This document shows, in pieces, positions 1 through 7,266 of a stretch of 63,654 nt of DNA (the first letter of the stretch is position 1; the number at the start of each line of letters is the position of its first letter). The notes beneath the pieces are model-generated. The model did no database searches and had not been told where the DNA came from. It saw only the letters and a program-made list of their open reading frames with translations. Where the stretch lies: the NCBI GenBank assembly GCA_025353725.1, contig JANXOF010000029.1, forward strand, positions 1 through 63,654. Reading direction: 5' to 3'. A program made the position numbers and the translations under genes. Origin of the DNA: Polyangiaceae bacterium. GTDB lineage: Bacteria > Myxococcota_A > Polyangia > Polyangiales > Polyangiaceae.

Positions 1-106
1 CATAGAGCGCAAACGTCGGTTGACGTACGCGTTCGGGCAAGAGGCGCGAAGCGAGGTGGAAAGACTTCGACCCCGCGCGGAGTATCTCTTCGAGCTGAGT
101 CGTCAC
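1..106 (-). CDS. crtB: Phytoene synthase, N-terminal fragment (runs off left edge)
   Basis: The reverse strand from a GTG at 106 reads 35 codons without a stop to the window edge. The peptide contains AGSKSFHLASRLLPERVR followed by ALY, which is the conserved N-terminal block of squalene/phytoene synthases (usual form AGSKSF..A..LLP). The family condenses two geranylgeranyl diphosphates to phytoene, the first committed step of carotenoid synthesis. The GTG lies only 9 bases past the crtI stop on the same strand, so the two genes are almost certainly one operon, with crtI (the next enzyme) upstream. An ATG and a GTG between crtI and this start hit stops at once, which supports GTG 106. Only the start is in the window, so the catalytic Asp-rich motifs cannot be checked. 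Confidence 0.8.
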   Translation of the reverse strand, partial: MTTQLEEILRAGSKSFHLASRLLPERVRQPTFALY

Positions 107-115
107 GACGTCACG

Positions 116-1720
116 TCATTGGGCCGCGGCGTCGGGCGCCGACTGTGCTGAGCGCGGCGATGCTGCAGAAACGTGGTCGAGTGGGGAGTCTACTCCAAGG
201 GTTGCGCCGACGCGTTGACGCGAAAACGTGGACGCATCCGGTACAATGGTATCGAGTACCCGAGCCGAGGAAAGGACGCCAGGAACGCCGGCTCCGGGGT
301 GCGTTCCCGCACCGACGAGAAATAAGTTTTCTACATCCTCGCTCTTATTGTGCGGACGAAAGTAGGCGCTCTGGGTGAGTACGGGCTCGACCCCGAACGC
401 TGCTCCGCGGAACGACGACAGTTGGTCTTGAAAGCCTTGAGGCGTGAGTGTTTCTGAAACGACGAGCGAACTCGCCAGACCGGGAAGTAACGTCGCTTCG
501 AGCAAAGCCTCAATACGCTTACGGTATCGCTCTCCCTCCACTGCCCAGTTTGTGCCGCTCTGCAGATGAGGAACGGGCGACAGTACGTAAAAACCGTCGC
601 ACCCTGGTGGTGCGAGGCTCGCGTCCGTCGCGGTAGGACGGTGGAGATAAAGGCTGAAGTCATCTGCAAGAATCTTCTTGTTGAAGATGTCGTCGAGGAG
701 CCCGCGGTAGCGAGGACCAAGCAGGATGGTGTGATGCGCCACGTCCTCGTAGCGGCGGTTTGTGCCGAAGTACCAAACAAAGAGACTCATGGAGTAGCGG
801 AGCTTTTCGACGCGCGTATCCGTCCACTTTTTGCGGTCTGCCGGATCGAGGAGGTGCCGGTATGTCCACGCCGAGTCGGCGTTCGACACGACGATGTCGG
901 CCGGAATGACCGCGCCGTTCGCAAGGCGAACCCCCGTGGCGCGCCCCCCCTCAACAACAATGCGCTCCACCGCCGTGGAGCAGCGAACCGACCCTCCAAG
1001 CCCTTGAATCAGCTCCACAAGGCCTTGGATGAGGGCGCCCGTACCGCCGATGGGAAAGTGAACGCCCCACTTACGCTCGAGAAAAGCAATGAGCGTGTAA
1101 ATAGAGGTGGTGGTAAAGGGGTTGCCGCCGACAAGAAGCGGATGAAACGACATGACCTGGCGCAAGCGCTCGTCCTTGATGAACGAGCTGACAAGTCCGT
1201 AGACGGATCGAAAGCTCTTGAGTCGCACCATCTCGGGGATGATGCGGGCCATCGACATCCACGAACCGAAGGGCACGTGCGCTAGCTTCTCGAAGCCGAC
1301 ACGAAAGATCGCCTCGCTGGCGGCGAGGAATCGCTCGTAGCCATCGACGTCGCCCGGCGAAAATGAGGCCACCTCGCGCTTCATCGCGGCCGCGTCGCCC
1401 GTGTAGTCAAACGTCGATCCGTCGTGGAATCGAATGCGGTAAAAAGGCGTGACCGGGCGCAAGTCGACGTGGTCGGAAAGCTTCTTTCCGCACAATGCCC
1501 AGAGCTCTTCGAAGAGCTGAGGCGCCGTGATCACCGTCGGTCCCGAATCGAACGTGAATCCCTGGCGCTTGCGGACGTACGCGCGACCCCCGGGCGCATC
1601 GAGCTTTTCAAGGACGGTGACGCGATAGCCCCGCACGCCGAGGCGAACGGCTGCGGCAAGCCCTCCAAATCCCGAGCCAATAACGATGGCGTGAGGTCTA
1701 CTGTCTGTCGCGGAACTCAT
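116..1720 (-). CDS. crtI: Phytoene desaturase (CrtI type)
   Basis: A 534-residue FAD enzyme that introduces double bonds into phytoene to give neurosporene or lycopene. The N-terminus carries the dinucleotide-binding motif IGSGFGGLAAAVRL followed by the E of VLEKLDAPGGRA. The C-terminus has GAGTHPGAGVPGVLSSARV, the diagnostic CrtI/bacterial phytoene dehydrogenase signature that closes the FAD site. Length is a little above the usual 490-510 because of a 25-residue Ala/Ser-rich tail. I place the start at the ATG giving MSSATDS; two upstream in-frame ATG/GTG codons add 12 residues without homology. No clear Shine-Dalgarno is visible. crtB follows 9 bases downstream, so a carotenoid operon extends left of the window. 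Product specificity (number of desaturations) cannot be told from sequence alone. Confidence 0.92.
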   Translation of the reverse strand: MSSATDSRPHAIVIGSGFGGLAAAVRLGVRGYRVTVLEKLDAPGGRAYVRKRQGFTFDSGPTVITAPQLFEELWALCGKKLSDHVDLRPVTPFYRIRFHDGSTFDYTGDAAAMKREVASFSPGDVDGYERFLAASEAIFRVGFEKLAHVPFGSWMSMARIIPEMVRLKSFRSVYGLVSSFIKDERLRQVMSFHPLLVGGNPFTTTSIYTLIAFLERKWGVHFPIGGTGALIQGLVELIQGLGGSVRCSTAVERIVVEGGRATGVRLANGAVIPADIVVSNADSAWTYRHLLDPADRKKWTDTRVEKLRYSMSLFVWYFGTNRRYEDVAHHTILLGPRYRGLLDDIFNKKILADDFSLYLHRPTATDASLAPPGCDGFYVLSPVPHLQSGTNWAVEGERYRKRIEALLEATLLPGLASSLVVSETLTPQGFQDQLSSFRGAAFGVEPVLTQSAYFRPHNKSEDVENLFLVGAGTHPGAGVPGVLSSARVLDTIVPDASTFSRQRVGATLGVDSPLDHVSAASPRSAQSAPDAAAQ

Positions 1721-1965
1721 TGAGCGGTGCATAAGGCGATTCTGCCTACAAGACAATCCTTGGATACGACAACGACGCGGAGTTCTCGATTGGGAAGCTT
1801 GTCAGGCACGCGCGGCGGGTGTTCTCGCGTCACCCCACGTAGGACTCGCGCCGCCGAAGCCGTATCCAGAGGTCGGCGGAGGTTGGATTTCGATGCGCGC
1901 GTTCGCCTTGAGCGCGCGACCCAGGCCGTGACACCACCCGTCGCCGGTGTTACGGGACGCGTGTT

Positions 1966-3399
1966 TTGAGTCGTCGCTATCTCGTCCAAACCTTCGGCTG
2001 CCAGATGAACGCGCACGACTCCGACCGTATGGAGGAGGCCTTGCGCGCCGACGGCTGGGCGCGCGCCGAGAGCGCCGATGACGCGGACCTCATCGTTCTT
2101 AATACGTGCAGCGTGCGCGAAAAGGCCGAGCAAAAGCTTCGCAGCGAAGTCGGGAAGCTCGCGCCGCTCAAGCTGCGAAATCCTGGACTTGTCCTTGCTG
2201 TCGCCGGGTGCGTCGCGCAACAAGAGGGTGAAAAGCTTCTCGCCCGCGTGAGCTACCTCGACCTACTCATCGGGCCGGACAACATCGCCGACCTTCCTCG
2301 GCTCGCACGCGAGCAGCGGGATGGTGCTCCCCCGCGTGCCCACACCGTCTTCGACCTCGACGCTCCCCAATTTCTCGCCGCGGCACCGGCCGCTGGCGAC
2401 ATTCCTGTAAGCGCCTGGGTCACCACCATGAAGGGGTGTGACGAGCGCTGTTCGTTCTGCATCGTACCCTACACAAGGGGTCCTGAACGCTACCGACCCG
2501 CGAGCGAGATCATCGCGGAAATCGAGCGCTGGGTCGCAGGGGGGTCTCGAGAAGTGACGCTGCTCGGCCAAACCGTCGACAGCTATCGCGACGCTTCGTT
2601 GCCGCCGCCGGCCTCGGACGATCCAGACGAAAGTCAGTTCCCCTCGCTGCTCCGCGCGATTGCTTCGCGCATTCCGGGCCTCACGCGCCTTCGCTACACG
2701 AGCCCTCATCCACGCCATGCGACCGCGGAGCTCGCACGGGCGCATGCCGAACTGGACGTTCTTGCCAAGCACGTCCACATGCCGGTTCAGTCCGGAAGCG
2801 ATCGCATTCTCAAACGAATGATTCGCCGTTACACACGTGTGGAATACACGGAGCGTATGCAAAGGCTCAAGGCTTCGCGCCCAGGCTTGACGCTGTCCAC
2901 CGACGTGATCGTTGGTTTTCCGGGCGAGACCGACGCTGACTTCGAGGCTACGCTCGACCTCGTAAAAGACGTCGGCTTCACAGGGCTCTACGGCTTCAAG
3001 TATTCTCCGCGCCCTTTTACACCTGCGCTGAAGCTCGCCAATGACGTCCCCGAGAGCGTGAAGAGTGAGCGTCTCGCCCGGCTCTTTGCGCTCGCCGAGT
3101 CGCAGACGCGGGCCCACCTCGACAGTTTGGTCGGCACGTCTCAGCGTGTGCTCGTCGAAGGCGCGAGCAAAGTGAACGGGAAGGTCACGGGTCGCACCGA
3201 ACGCAACGAAATCGTGCACTTAGACATTCCAGCCGAACGTGAGCTCGTTGGCGCGCTGGTCGATGTCGAGATTGCGCAAGCCTTCAAGCACTCCCTCCAC
3301 GGCGTCCTCGACGCCGCGACCATCGCAGCTCTCCCACTGCGCTTGCCCGGTGCGGCGCGACCCGAACGGCGCCGACGAGTTCTTCCGATTCTGTCATGA
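1966..3399 (+). CDS. miaB: tRNA-2-methylthio-N6-dimethylallyladenosine synthase
   Basis: A radical-SAM methylthiotransferase of 477 residues that converts i6A37 to ms2i6A37 in tRNAs reading UNN codons. The order is the N-terminal UPF0004 domain with three cluster cysteines (C12 in TFGCQMNAHDS, C48 in NTCSVREKA, C82 in AGCVAQQ), the radical-SAM CxxxCxxC at C158/C162/C165 (GCDERCSFCIVPYTRG), then a C-terminal TRAM domain around residues 385-450. YTSPHPRH and HMPVQSGS are further family hallmarks. The start is TTG at 1966, placing the family-typical YLVQTFGCQMN just after the initiator; no ATG or GTG start is available in frame. A weak GGGAC lies upstream. It is followed 10 bases later by a gamma-carbonic-anhydrase-like gene on the same strand. 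Confidence 0.95.
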   Translation: MSRRYLVQTFGCQMNAHDSDRMEEALRADGWARAESADDADLIVLNTCSVREKAEQKLRSEVGKLAPLKLRNPGLVLAVAGCVAQQEGEKLLARVSYLDLLIGPDNIADLPRLAREQRDGAPPRAHTVFDLDAPQFLAAAPAAGDIPVSAWVTTMKGCDERCSFCIVPYTRGPERYRPASEIIAEIERWVAGGSREVTLLGQTVDSYRDASLPPPASDDPDESQFPSLLRAIASRIPGLTRLRYTSPHPRHATAELARAHAELDVLAKHVHMPVQSGSDRILKRMIRRYTRVEYTERMQRLKASRPGLTLSTDVIVGFPGETDADFEATLDLVKDVGFTGLYGFKYSPRPFTPALKLANDVPESVKSERLARLFALAESQTRAHLDSLVGTSQRVLVEGASKVNGKVTGRTERNEIVHLDIPAERELVGALVDVEIAQAFKHSLHGVLDAATIAALPLRLPGAARPERRRRVLPILS

Positions 3400-3409
3400 G
3401 CGTCTTCTC

Positions 3410-3976
3410 ATGAGCGGAAGGGGGCCCCTTTTCTCGCTTCGCGGAGTTGCGCCGCAGGTCGGCGCAAACGTTTTCGTCGCACCTACCGCCAGCGTCATCG
3501 GGGACGTAGTCCTCGGCGACGCGTCGAGTGTATGGTTCGGCGTCGTGCTCCGCGGCGATGTCTTCCCGATCCGGATCGGCGCGCGCACGAATATTCAAGA
3601 CAACGCGGTGGTCCATGTGACCGGTGGCAAGGCGGCGACGGTGATCGGCAGCGACGTCACGATTGGGCACCTTGCGCTTGTGCACGGTTGCACTGTCGGC
3701 GATCGGTGCCTCGTCGGAATGGGAAGCCTCCTTCTCGACGGCGTCATCGTGGAGGACGACTGTCTTATCGCGGCTGGGAGCCTGCTCCCTCCTCGGATGC
3801 GGGTGCCTTCGGGTTCTGTCGTGATGGGCCGGCCTGCGAAAGTCGTGCGGGCACTGAGCCAAAGCGACTGCGAACACATTCGCGAAACGAGCGCGCTTTA
3901 CGTCGGTTACGCGAACGAAGTGCGGGTTAGCCTAAGATCAGAGCCGATGGCCGACGTCAGCCACGCAGTCCGGTGA
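3410..3976 (+). CDS. Gamma-carbonic anhydrase-like hexapeptide-repeat protein
   Basis: A 188-residue left-handed beta-helix protein of the YrdA/PaaY/gamma-CA family. Hexapeptide repeats run from about residue 17 to 140. The family order is visible: VVLRGDVFPIRIG, TNIQDNAVVHVTGG, the zinc-ligand region VTIGHLALVHGCTVGD with two histidines, VGMGSLLLDG, and the closing SGSVVMGRPAKVVR. These are possible carbonic anhydrases or thioester hydrolases; many are catalytically uncharacterised. The start is the ATG at 3410, just after miaB; longer in-frame starts would overlap miaB by up to 160 bases and show no homology. Probably co-transcribed with miaB. Confidence 0.85.
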   Translation: MSGRGPLFSLRGVAPQVGANVFVAPTASVIGDVVLGDASSVWFGVVLRGDVFPIRIGARTNIQDNAVVHVTGGKAATVIGSDVTIGHLALVHGCTVGDRCLVGMGSLLLDGVIVEDDCLIAAGSLLPPRMRVPSGSVVMGRPAKVVRALSQSDCEHIRETSALYVGYANEVRVSLRSEPMADVSHAVR

Positions 3977-4092
3977 GGAACGACCCCGACATTGCCGCTG
4001 CCTCCCCTTCAACCCCCCATGATGAAAGCGAGCGGTGACGCGAAGTTCGGTGACGACGCATGCGACGTGGCGAACATGATTTGCTTGCATCA

Positions 4093-4182
4093 TTACTTAC
4101 GGAAGCAGTCGTGCGTTTATAAACAGCAACCGCGAGCGCGAACTTAGCTCCCGCTAAGTTCCCCCGCACTAAGGTTAGCTCC
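4093..4182 (+). promoter_or_regulatory. Promoter-operator region with perfect palindrome upstream of HTH gene
   Basis: A TATAAA -10-like element lies at 4118-4123 with a weak TTACTT 19 bases upstream. It is followed by a perfect inverted repeat, GAACTTAGC at 4140-4148 and GCTAAGTTC at 4153-4161, with spacer TCCC. TTAGCTCC recurs as a direct repeat at 4144-4151 and 4175-4182 (31 bases apart, three helical turns), and CTAAG recurs at 4154 and 4169. The GTG start of the HTH protein is at 4184. The arrangement suggests autoregulation by that protein; this is inference. The palindrome could alternatively act as an RNA hairpin in the leader. Confidence 0.5.
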
Positions 4183-4183
4183 A

Positions 4184-4747
4184 GTGGCACAGGACGAGCA
4201 CCAGCGCGTCCAGCGGATCAAGGAGTACGTCTTAGCGAGGCTTAGTGAAGAGCTTGCGTGCGCCCCGCGTGGCGCGCAGGCCCAGCTCGCGAAGAAGCTC
4301 GGGGTCTCTGGAGCGCATCTCAGCAACATGCTGTCGAAAAGCCCTACCCGGCAGCCCGGGGAGGACTTTCGCCGCAAGGTGGCCGCGCTTTGGGGTGTGA
4401 GTTACGGGCAACTCGAGTCCATAGCGCTCGGCGAAGAGGCCTCGCCCGAGTCGCGTTTGAAGCCCGTGGCGTGGCGCGCGGAGGACGCACCCCCCAATCT
4501 TACCGCTGTCCTCGCGGACTACGCGTGGATGCCTGAACTCCCGAACGACCTTCGCGGCGTCGTGCGCGAGCAAGCGCGTCAGCACTTGCGCTTTGGAGGC
4601 TTCGACTACGCGCTTGACGAGTGGCAGCGAATTTTGACGGGACTCGAGCGTGAAGCGCTTGCCCTGCTGGCGAACCGGGTCAGCGGGTTTCCCGCCCGTG
4701 ACGCGGACGCGAGCCATTCAACGCGAGTGAAAAACCGCAAAACCTGA
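4184..4747 (+). CDS. Helix-turn-helix (XRE/Cro-like) DNA-binding protein
   Basis: A 187-residue protein whose N-terminal part (about 10-85) reads as a Cro/C1-type helix-turn-helix: AQAQLAKKLGVSGAHLSNML gives helix-turn-recognition helix, followed by FRRKVAALWGVSYGQLESIA. The C-terminal 90 residues (YAWMPELPNDLRGVVREQAR onward) match nothing I can name and could be a ligand or dimerisation domain. The GTG start at 4184 has no Shine-Dalgarno. A perfect palindrome and direct repeats of TTAGCTCC sit immediately upstream, and two CTTAG(C/T)GA(G) copies lie inside the first codons (4231-4250), so self-regulation is plausible. The gene is convergent with the RlpA-like gene, with only 7 bases between stops. 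Function beyond DNA binding is unknown. Confidence 0.65.
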   Translation: MAQDEHQRVQRIKEYVLARLSEELACAPRGAQAQLAKKLGVSGAHLSNMLSKSPTRQPGEDFRRKVAALWGVSYGQLESIALGEEASPESRLKPVAWRAEDAPPNLTAVLADYAWMPELPNDLRGVVREQARQHLRFGGFDYALDEWQRILTGLEREALALLANRVSGFPARDADASHSTRVKNRKT

Positions 4748-4754
4748 TCCACGT

Positions 4755-5231
4755 TTAGGGACCCCGCACCACGCGGAGCTCGACGCGTGACACTCCGCCG
4801 CGGACGAGGTCGAGGTCCTGGGCGGCTTTCCGCGACAGGTCAATGATTCGCCGGCTATCCCCCCACGGACCGCGATCGTTGATTCGGACGCGTACCGTGC
4901 GACCTGTGTCTGGCCGGCGCACCTCCACCCATGTACCGAACGGCAACCGACGATGTGCGGCGGTGTAAAGCGAGGGATCGAAGCGCTCTCCGCTTGCGGT
5001 TTTTTTGCCGGCAAACGCGCTCCCGTACCACGTCGCAAGTCCTACCTGGTCGGCCGCAATGTTCGGCGCCGTTGCATTCTTGGCGAAGGCAAAATCGCCC
5101 TCGCCCTGATTCGCGTCGGCCCGAATTCCGGAGGTGGTGGGCGACCGAAACCCGGCGCCGCTATGGGCGCAACCCGCCTGGAGTAGCGCCCAACTCGCGA
5201 GCGAACACACACGTCCCAGCGTCCACCGCAT
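4755..5231 (-). CDS. rlpA: RlpA-like double-psi beta-barrel lipoprotein
   Basis: A 158-residue protein with signal peptide and lipobox LLQAGC (C21), so probably an outer-membrane lipoprotein. The mature part from about residue 62 is the RlpA double-psi beta-barrel: GLATWYGSAFAGKKTASGE, the conserved His block YTAAHRRLPFGTWVEV, and VRINDRGPWGDSRRIIDLS, which carries the catalytic Asp of RlpA lytic transglycosylases. These enzymes cut denuded glycan strands, often at the septum. The SPOR domain usual in Pseudomonas RlpA is absent, so this is the short form common outside gamma-proteobacteria. Divergent from the sigma factor gene across a 295-base gap. Identity is secure; septal localisation is inferred. 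Confidence 0.88.
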   Translation of the reverse strand: MRWTLGRVCSLASWALLQAGCAHSGAGFRSPTTSGIRADANQGEGDFAFAKNATAPNIAADQVGLATWYGSAFAGKKTASGERFDPSLYTAAHRRLPFGTWVEVRRPDTGRTVRVRINDRGPWGDSRRIIDLSRKAAQDLDLVRGGVSRVELRVVRGP

Positions 5232-5443
5232 TCCTATGGCTTACCACTGGTGACGCTCGGCCGAAGCTCACGTTCGGCTGTCGCCACCGGCTCTCGCTGC
5301 GGAAACGCGAGAAAGCGTCACACCGTCGACGCGTCCGAGAATCGTTACGGCGATCGTTACGCATGTTGCGCGCGCGTACGTGTGGAACCTCGAATTAGAT
5401 TCGATTTAGGCCTCTTTTGAGAGGTACGCGTTACGTGAACCTC

Positions 5444-5458
5444 TGGCACGAGTCCTGC
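5444..5458 (+). promoter_or_regulatory. Candidate sigma-54 (-24/-12) promoter
   Basis: TGGCACGAGTCCTGC matches the RpoN consensus TGGCACG-N4-TTGC at every fixed position except one T (C instead). The GG and GC dinucleotides have correct spacing. It ends 68 bases before the ATG of the sigma factor gene at 5527, oriented towards it. The rest of the 295-base gap upstream shows nothing else I can name; rlpA transcription must start somewhere in its left part. No enhancer-binding site was identified. A one-base-off match can arise by chance in a 63-kb GC-rich window, but its position upstream of a regulatory gene is favourable. Confidence 0.6.
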
Positions 5459-5526
5459 GAGCGGGTGGCTCGCGACGGGAACGACGGATCACGAAGCCCG
5501 CGTTCCACGTTGGAGATTTTCGGTCT

Positions 5527-6219
5527 ATGCCTCTAGCAGCTCCTACGCTCGATCCTACCGCGGTCGATCGGGCAACCTTCCCTCGAGTCGCGCCGCGCGC
5601 GGTTGAAGGCGACGGCGCACTTATCTCGCGAATGCTTTCGAACGACTCGAGCGCATGGCGAACTTTTCAAAGCCGTTACGACCGCCTCATCGTTCGGTGC
5701 ATCAAAACGGTGACGCGACGGTTCGCGTCCACGATGGTCGAAGAGGACGTCCGCGAGGTTCACGCGAGCCTCTACGTTTCACTCCTGCGACGAGACATGC
5801 ACAAGCTGCGTATTTTTGACCCTCGGCGTGGCACCCGCCTGTCGTCGTGGGTTGGACTTCTCGCTGTCAACGAAGCTTACGACCACCTACGCGTTCTCCG
5901 ACGCGAACGGCTTGTGCAGCGAGCCTCACTCGCCGAAGCCATGGAGATCGCCGCCGCGGATGCCGACCCGTTCGAGCTTGCAAGCGAGCGCGAGCGCGCA
6001 GTGCTTACCCAGGAAGCACTGGCCGCGTTCTCGGAAAAAGACAGAACCTTCGCTCAACTCTATTTTGCTGAGTGCCTTGCACCGGACGTCATTGCCTTGA
6101 AACTTCAAATTTCTATCAATTCGGTCTACTCGAAAAAGCACAAGATACGAACCCGACTCGCTTCCGCGCTCGACCCTTACTCCGGCAACGAAGGAGCCCA
6201 TCGAAGTTCCCCCGATTGA
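5527..6219 (+). CDS. RNA polymerase sigma-70 family (ECF-like) sigma factor
   Basis: A 230-residue protein with ECF layout. Region 2 lies at about 35-125 (WRTFQSRYDRLIVRCI, then GTRLSSWVGLLAVNEAYDHLR, the typical core-binding/-10-recognition helix). After an acidic linker, region 4 lies at about 160-215 (FSEKDRTFAQLYFAECLAPD, LQISINSVYSKKHKIRTRLA), a helix-turn-helix with the usual SVYSKKHKIR recognition end. No anti-sigma gene is adjacent; the next gene is a lipoprotein. An RpoN-type promoter upstream suggests a sigma cascade. The start ATG has a GGAG about 11 bases upstream. Regulon unknown. Confidence 0.8.
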   Translation: MPLAAPTLDPTAVDRATFPRVAPRAVEGDGALISRMLSNDSSAWRTFQSRYDRLIVRCIKTVTRRFASTMVEEDVREVHASLYVSLLRRDMHKLRIFDPRRGTRLSSWVGLLAVNEAYDHLRVLRRERLVQRASLAEAMEIAAADADPFELASERERAVLTQEALAAFSEKDRTFAQLYFAECLAPDVIALKLQISINSVYSKKHKIRTRLASALDPYSGNEGAHRSSPD

Positions 6220-6340
6220 ATGTGCGCTTTTGTGCGGTCAGAGTCGGCTCAATCGAGGGGGCTGGAGCGTGCGGACTTCGAGGTCTCAACAAACATAGTC
6301 GAACCCCAAAACTTGGAGCGCTGGGGTCTGGTGCTCTTTC

Positions 6341-7258
6341 GTGGTAGGCGACGGTGTGCCTTTCTCAGCTCCTTCCTCAACCGGCCCTCGCTTCGCGTGC
6401 GCGTCCTCCGGATTGCAGTGGCTGACCACGCCGCGGCGCGTCGCGGCGTTCGGGATGCTGCTTCTCGCGCTTGTTGCGTGTAGCTCGCAGGTGGGAGACG
6501 GCCCCGCCAATAAGGGGGCACCACCGCCCGGCGGGAAAGATTCGCATGTGCGCGACCTCGCGGACCCTACTCGCGAGGGCCACGCCGCGCTCGTGGCGAC
6601 GAAGCAGTCCGTAAGCGGCGCCGTCGTCCTCGCCGTTGACACCTACGACGAAACGCAGAACGGCAAAGGCACCGGGACGGTCTACGTGCAGGACATCGGC
6701 GCTACGCGTGTAACCCCTTATTCGGGGATTACTCTCTTCGCGGCGACGTTCAGTCCTGGCAACCTTGCCATCGTGCCCGGCGATGTTCTGGATTTGCGCG
6801 GCGAGTACCAAGAAAGTCAGCAAATTCCGAGCACTCCTCCGACCGTCTTTCCGAAAGACTCACTGCTGCCCCAAATCGCACAACCTATCGCTACCTTCCG
6901 CTTCGAAACTCAGGAACCCGAGCCTATCGACATTGATGCAGCCGATTTGTCCGACTACGCTTCAGGGCGTCGGTGGCTAGGGATGCTCGTCCGCGTCAGA
7001 AACATCGTCGTCGCTAAAGACCCGTTTGTGGGGTCCACCGGACGCGTCTCCATCGACTTGCCGCCTGTCATCAAGACGGCAGGCACGGCTTGTGACACCC
7101 CGTTTCCAAAGTCGGCTTCCGTCGTGAACGACTTGTTCGACCTCGGCTCGGTGGGGATCGCGAAGGACACGCGGATAAGCTTCGTCGTCGGCGTCGTCGG
7201 CTACTTTTGCACCTTCAAGCTCGCTCCGCGATCCAAGGCGGATATCAAGCTAGAGTAG
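6341..7258 (+). CDS. Predicted lipoprotein, OB-fold-like, unknown function
   Basis: A protein of up to 305 residues. The lipobox LLALVAC lies at residues 41-47 when read from the GTG at 6341. A TTG at 6413 would give a 14-residue n-region (MQWLTTPRR, hydrophobic stretch, lipobox) and is the more natural start. The mature part is beta-rich: GTGTVYVQD, then a long stretch ending FAATFSPGNLAIVPGDVLDLRGEYQES, reminiscent of OB-fold domains near secreted nucleases, but I cannot name the family. Two cysteines near the C-terminus (TACDTPF, GYFCTF) may form a disulfide. The next gene starts 9 bases downstream on the same strand, so the two may be co-transcribed. Exported location is well supported; function is not. 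Confidence 0.65.
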   Translation: MVGDGVPFSAPSSTGPRFACASSGLQWLTTPRRVAAFGMLLLALVACSSQVGDGPANKGAPPPGGKDSHVRDLADPTREGHAALVATKQSVSGAVVLAVDTYDETQNGKGTGTVYVQDIGATRVTPYSGITLFAATFSPGNLAIVPGDVLDLRGEYQESQQIPSTPPTVFPKDSLLPQIAQPIATFRFETQEPEPIDIDAADLSDYASGRRWLGMLVRVRNIVVAKDPFVGSTGRVSIDLPPVIKTAGTACDTPFPKSASVVNDLFDLGSVGIAKDTRISFVVGVVGYFCTFKLAPRSKADIKLE

Positions 7259-7266
7259 GCAACGAC

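Noticed and set aside
6302-6326. ACCCCA...TGGGGT inverted repeat after the sigma factor gene
   Set aside because: Six base pairs with a 13-base loop is weak, and there is no supporting feature.
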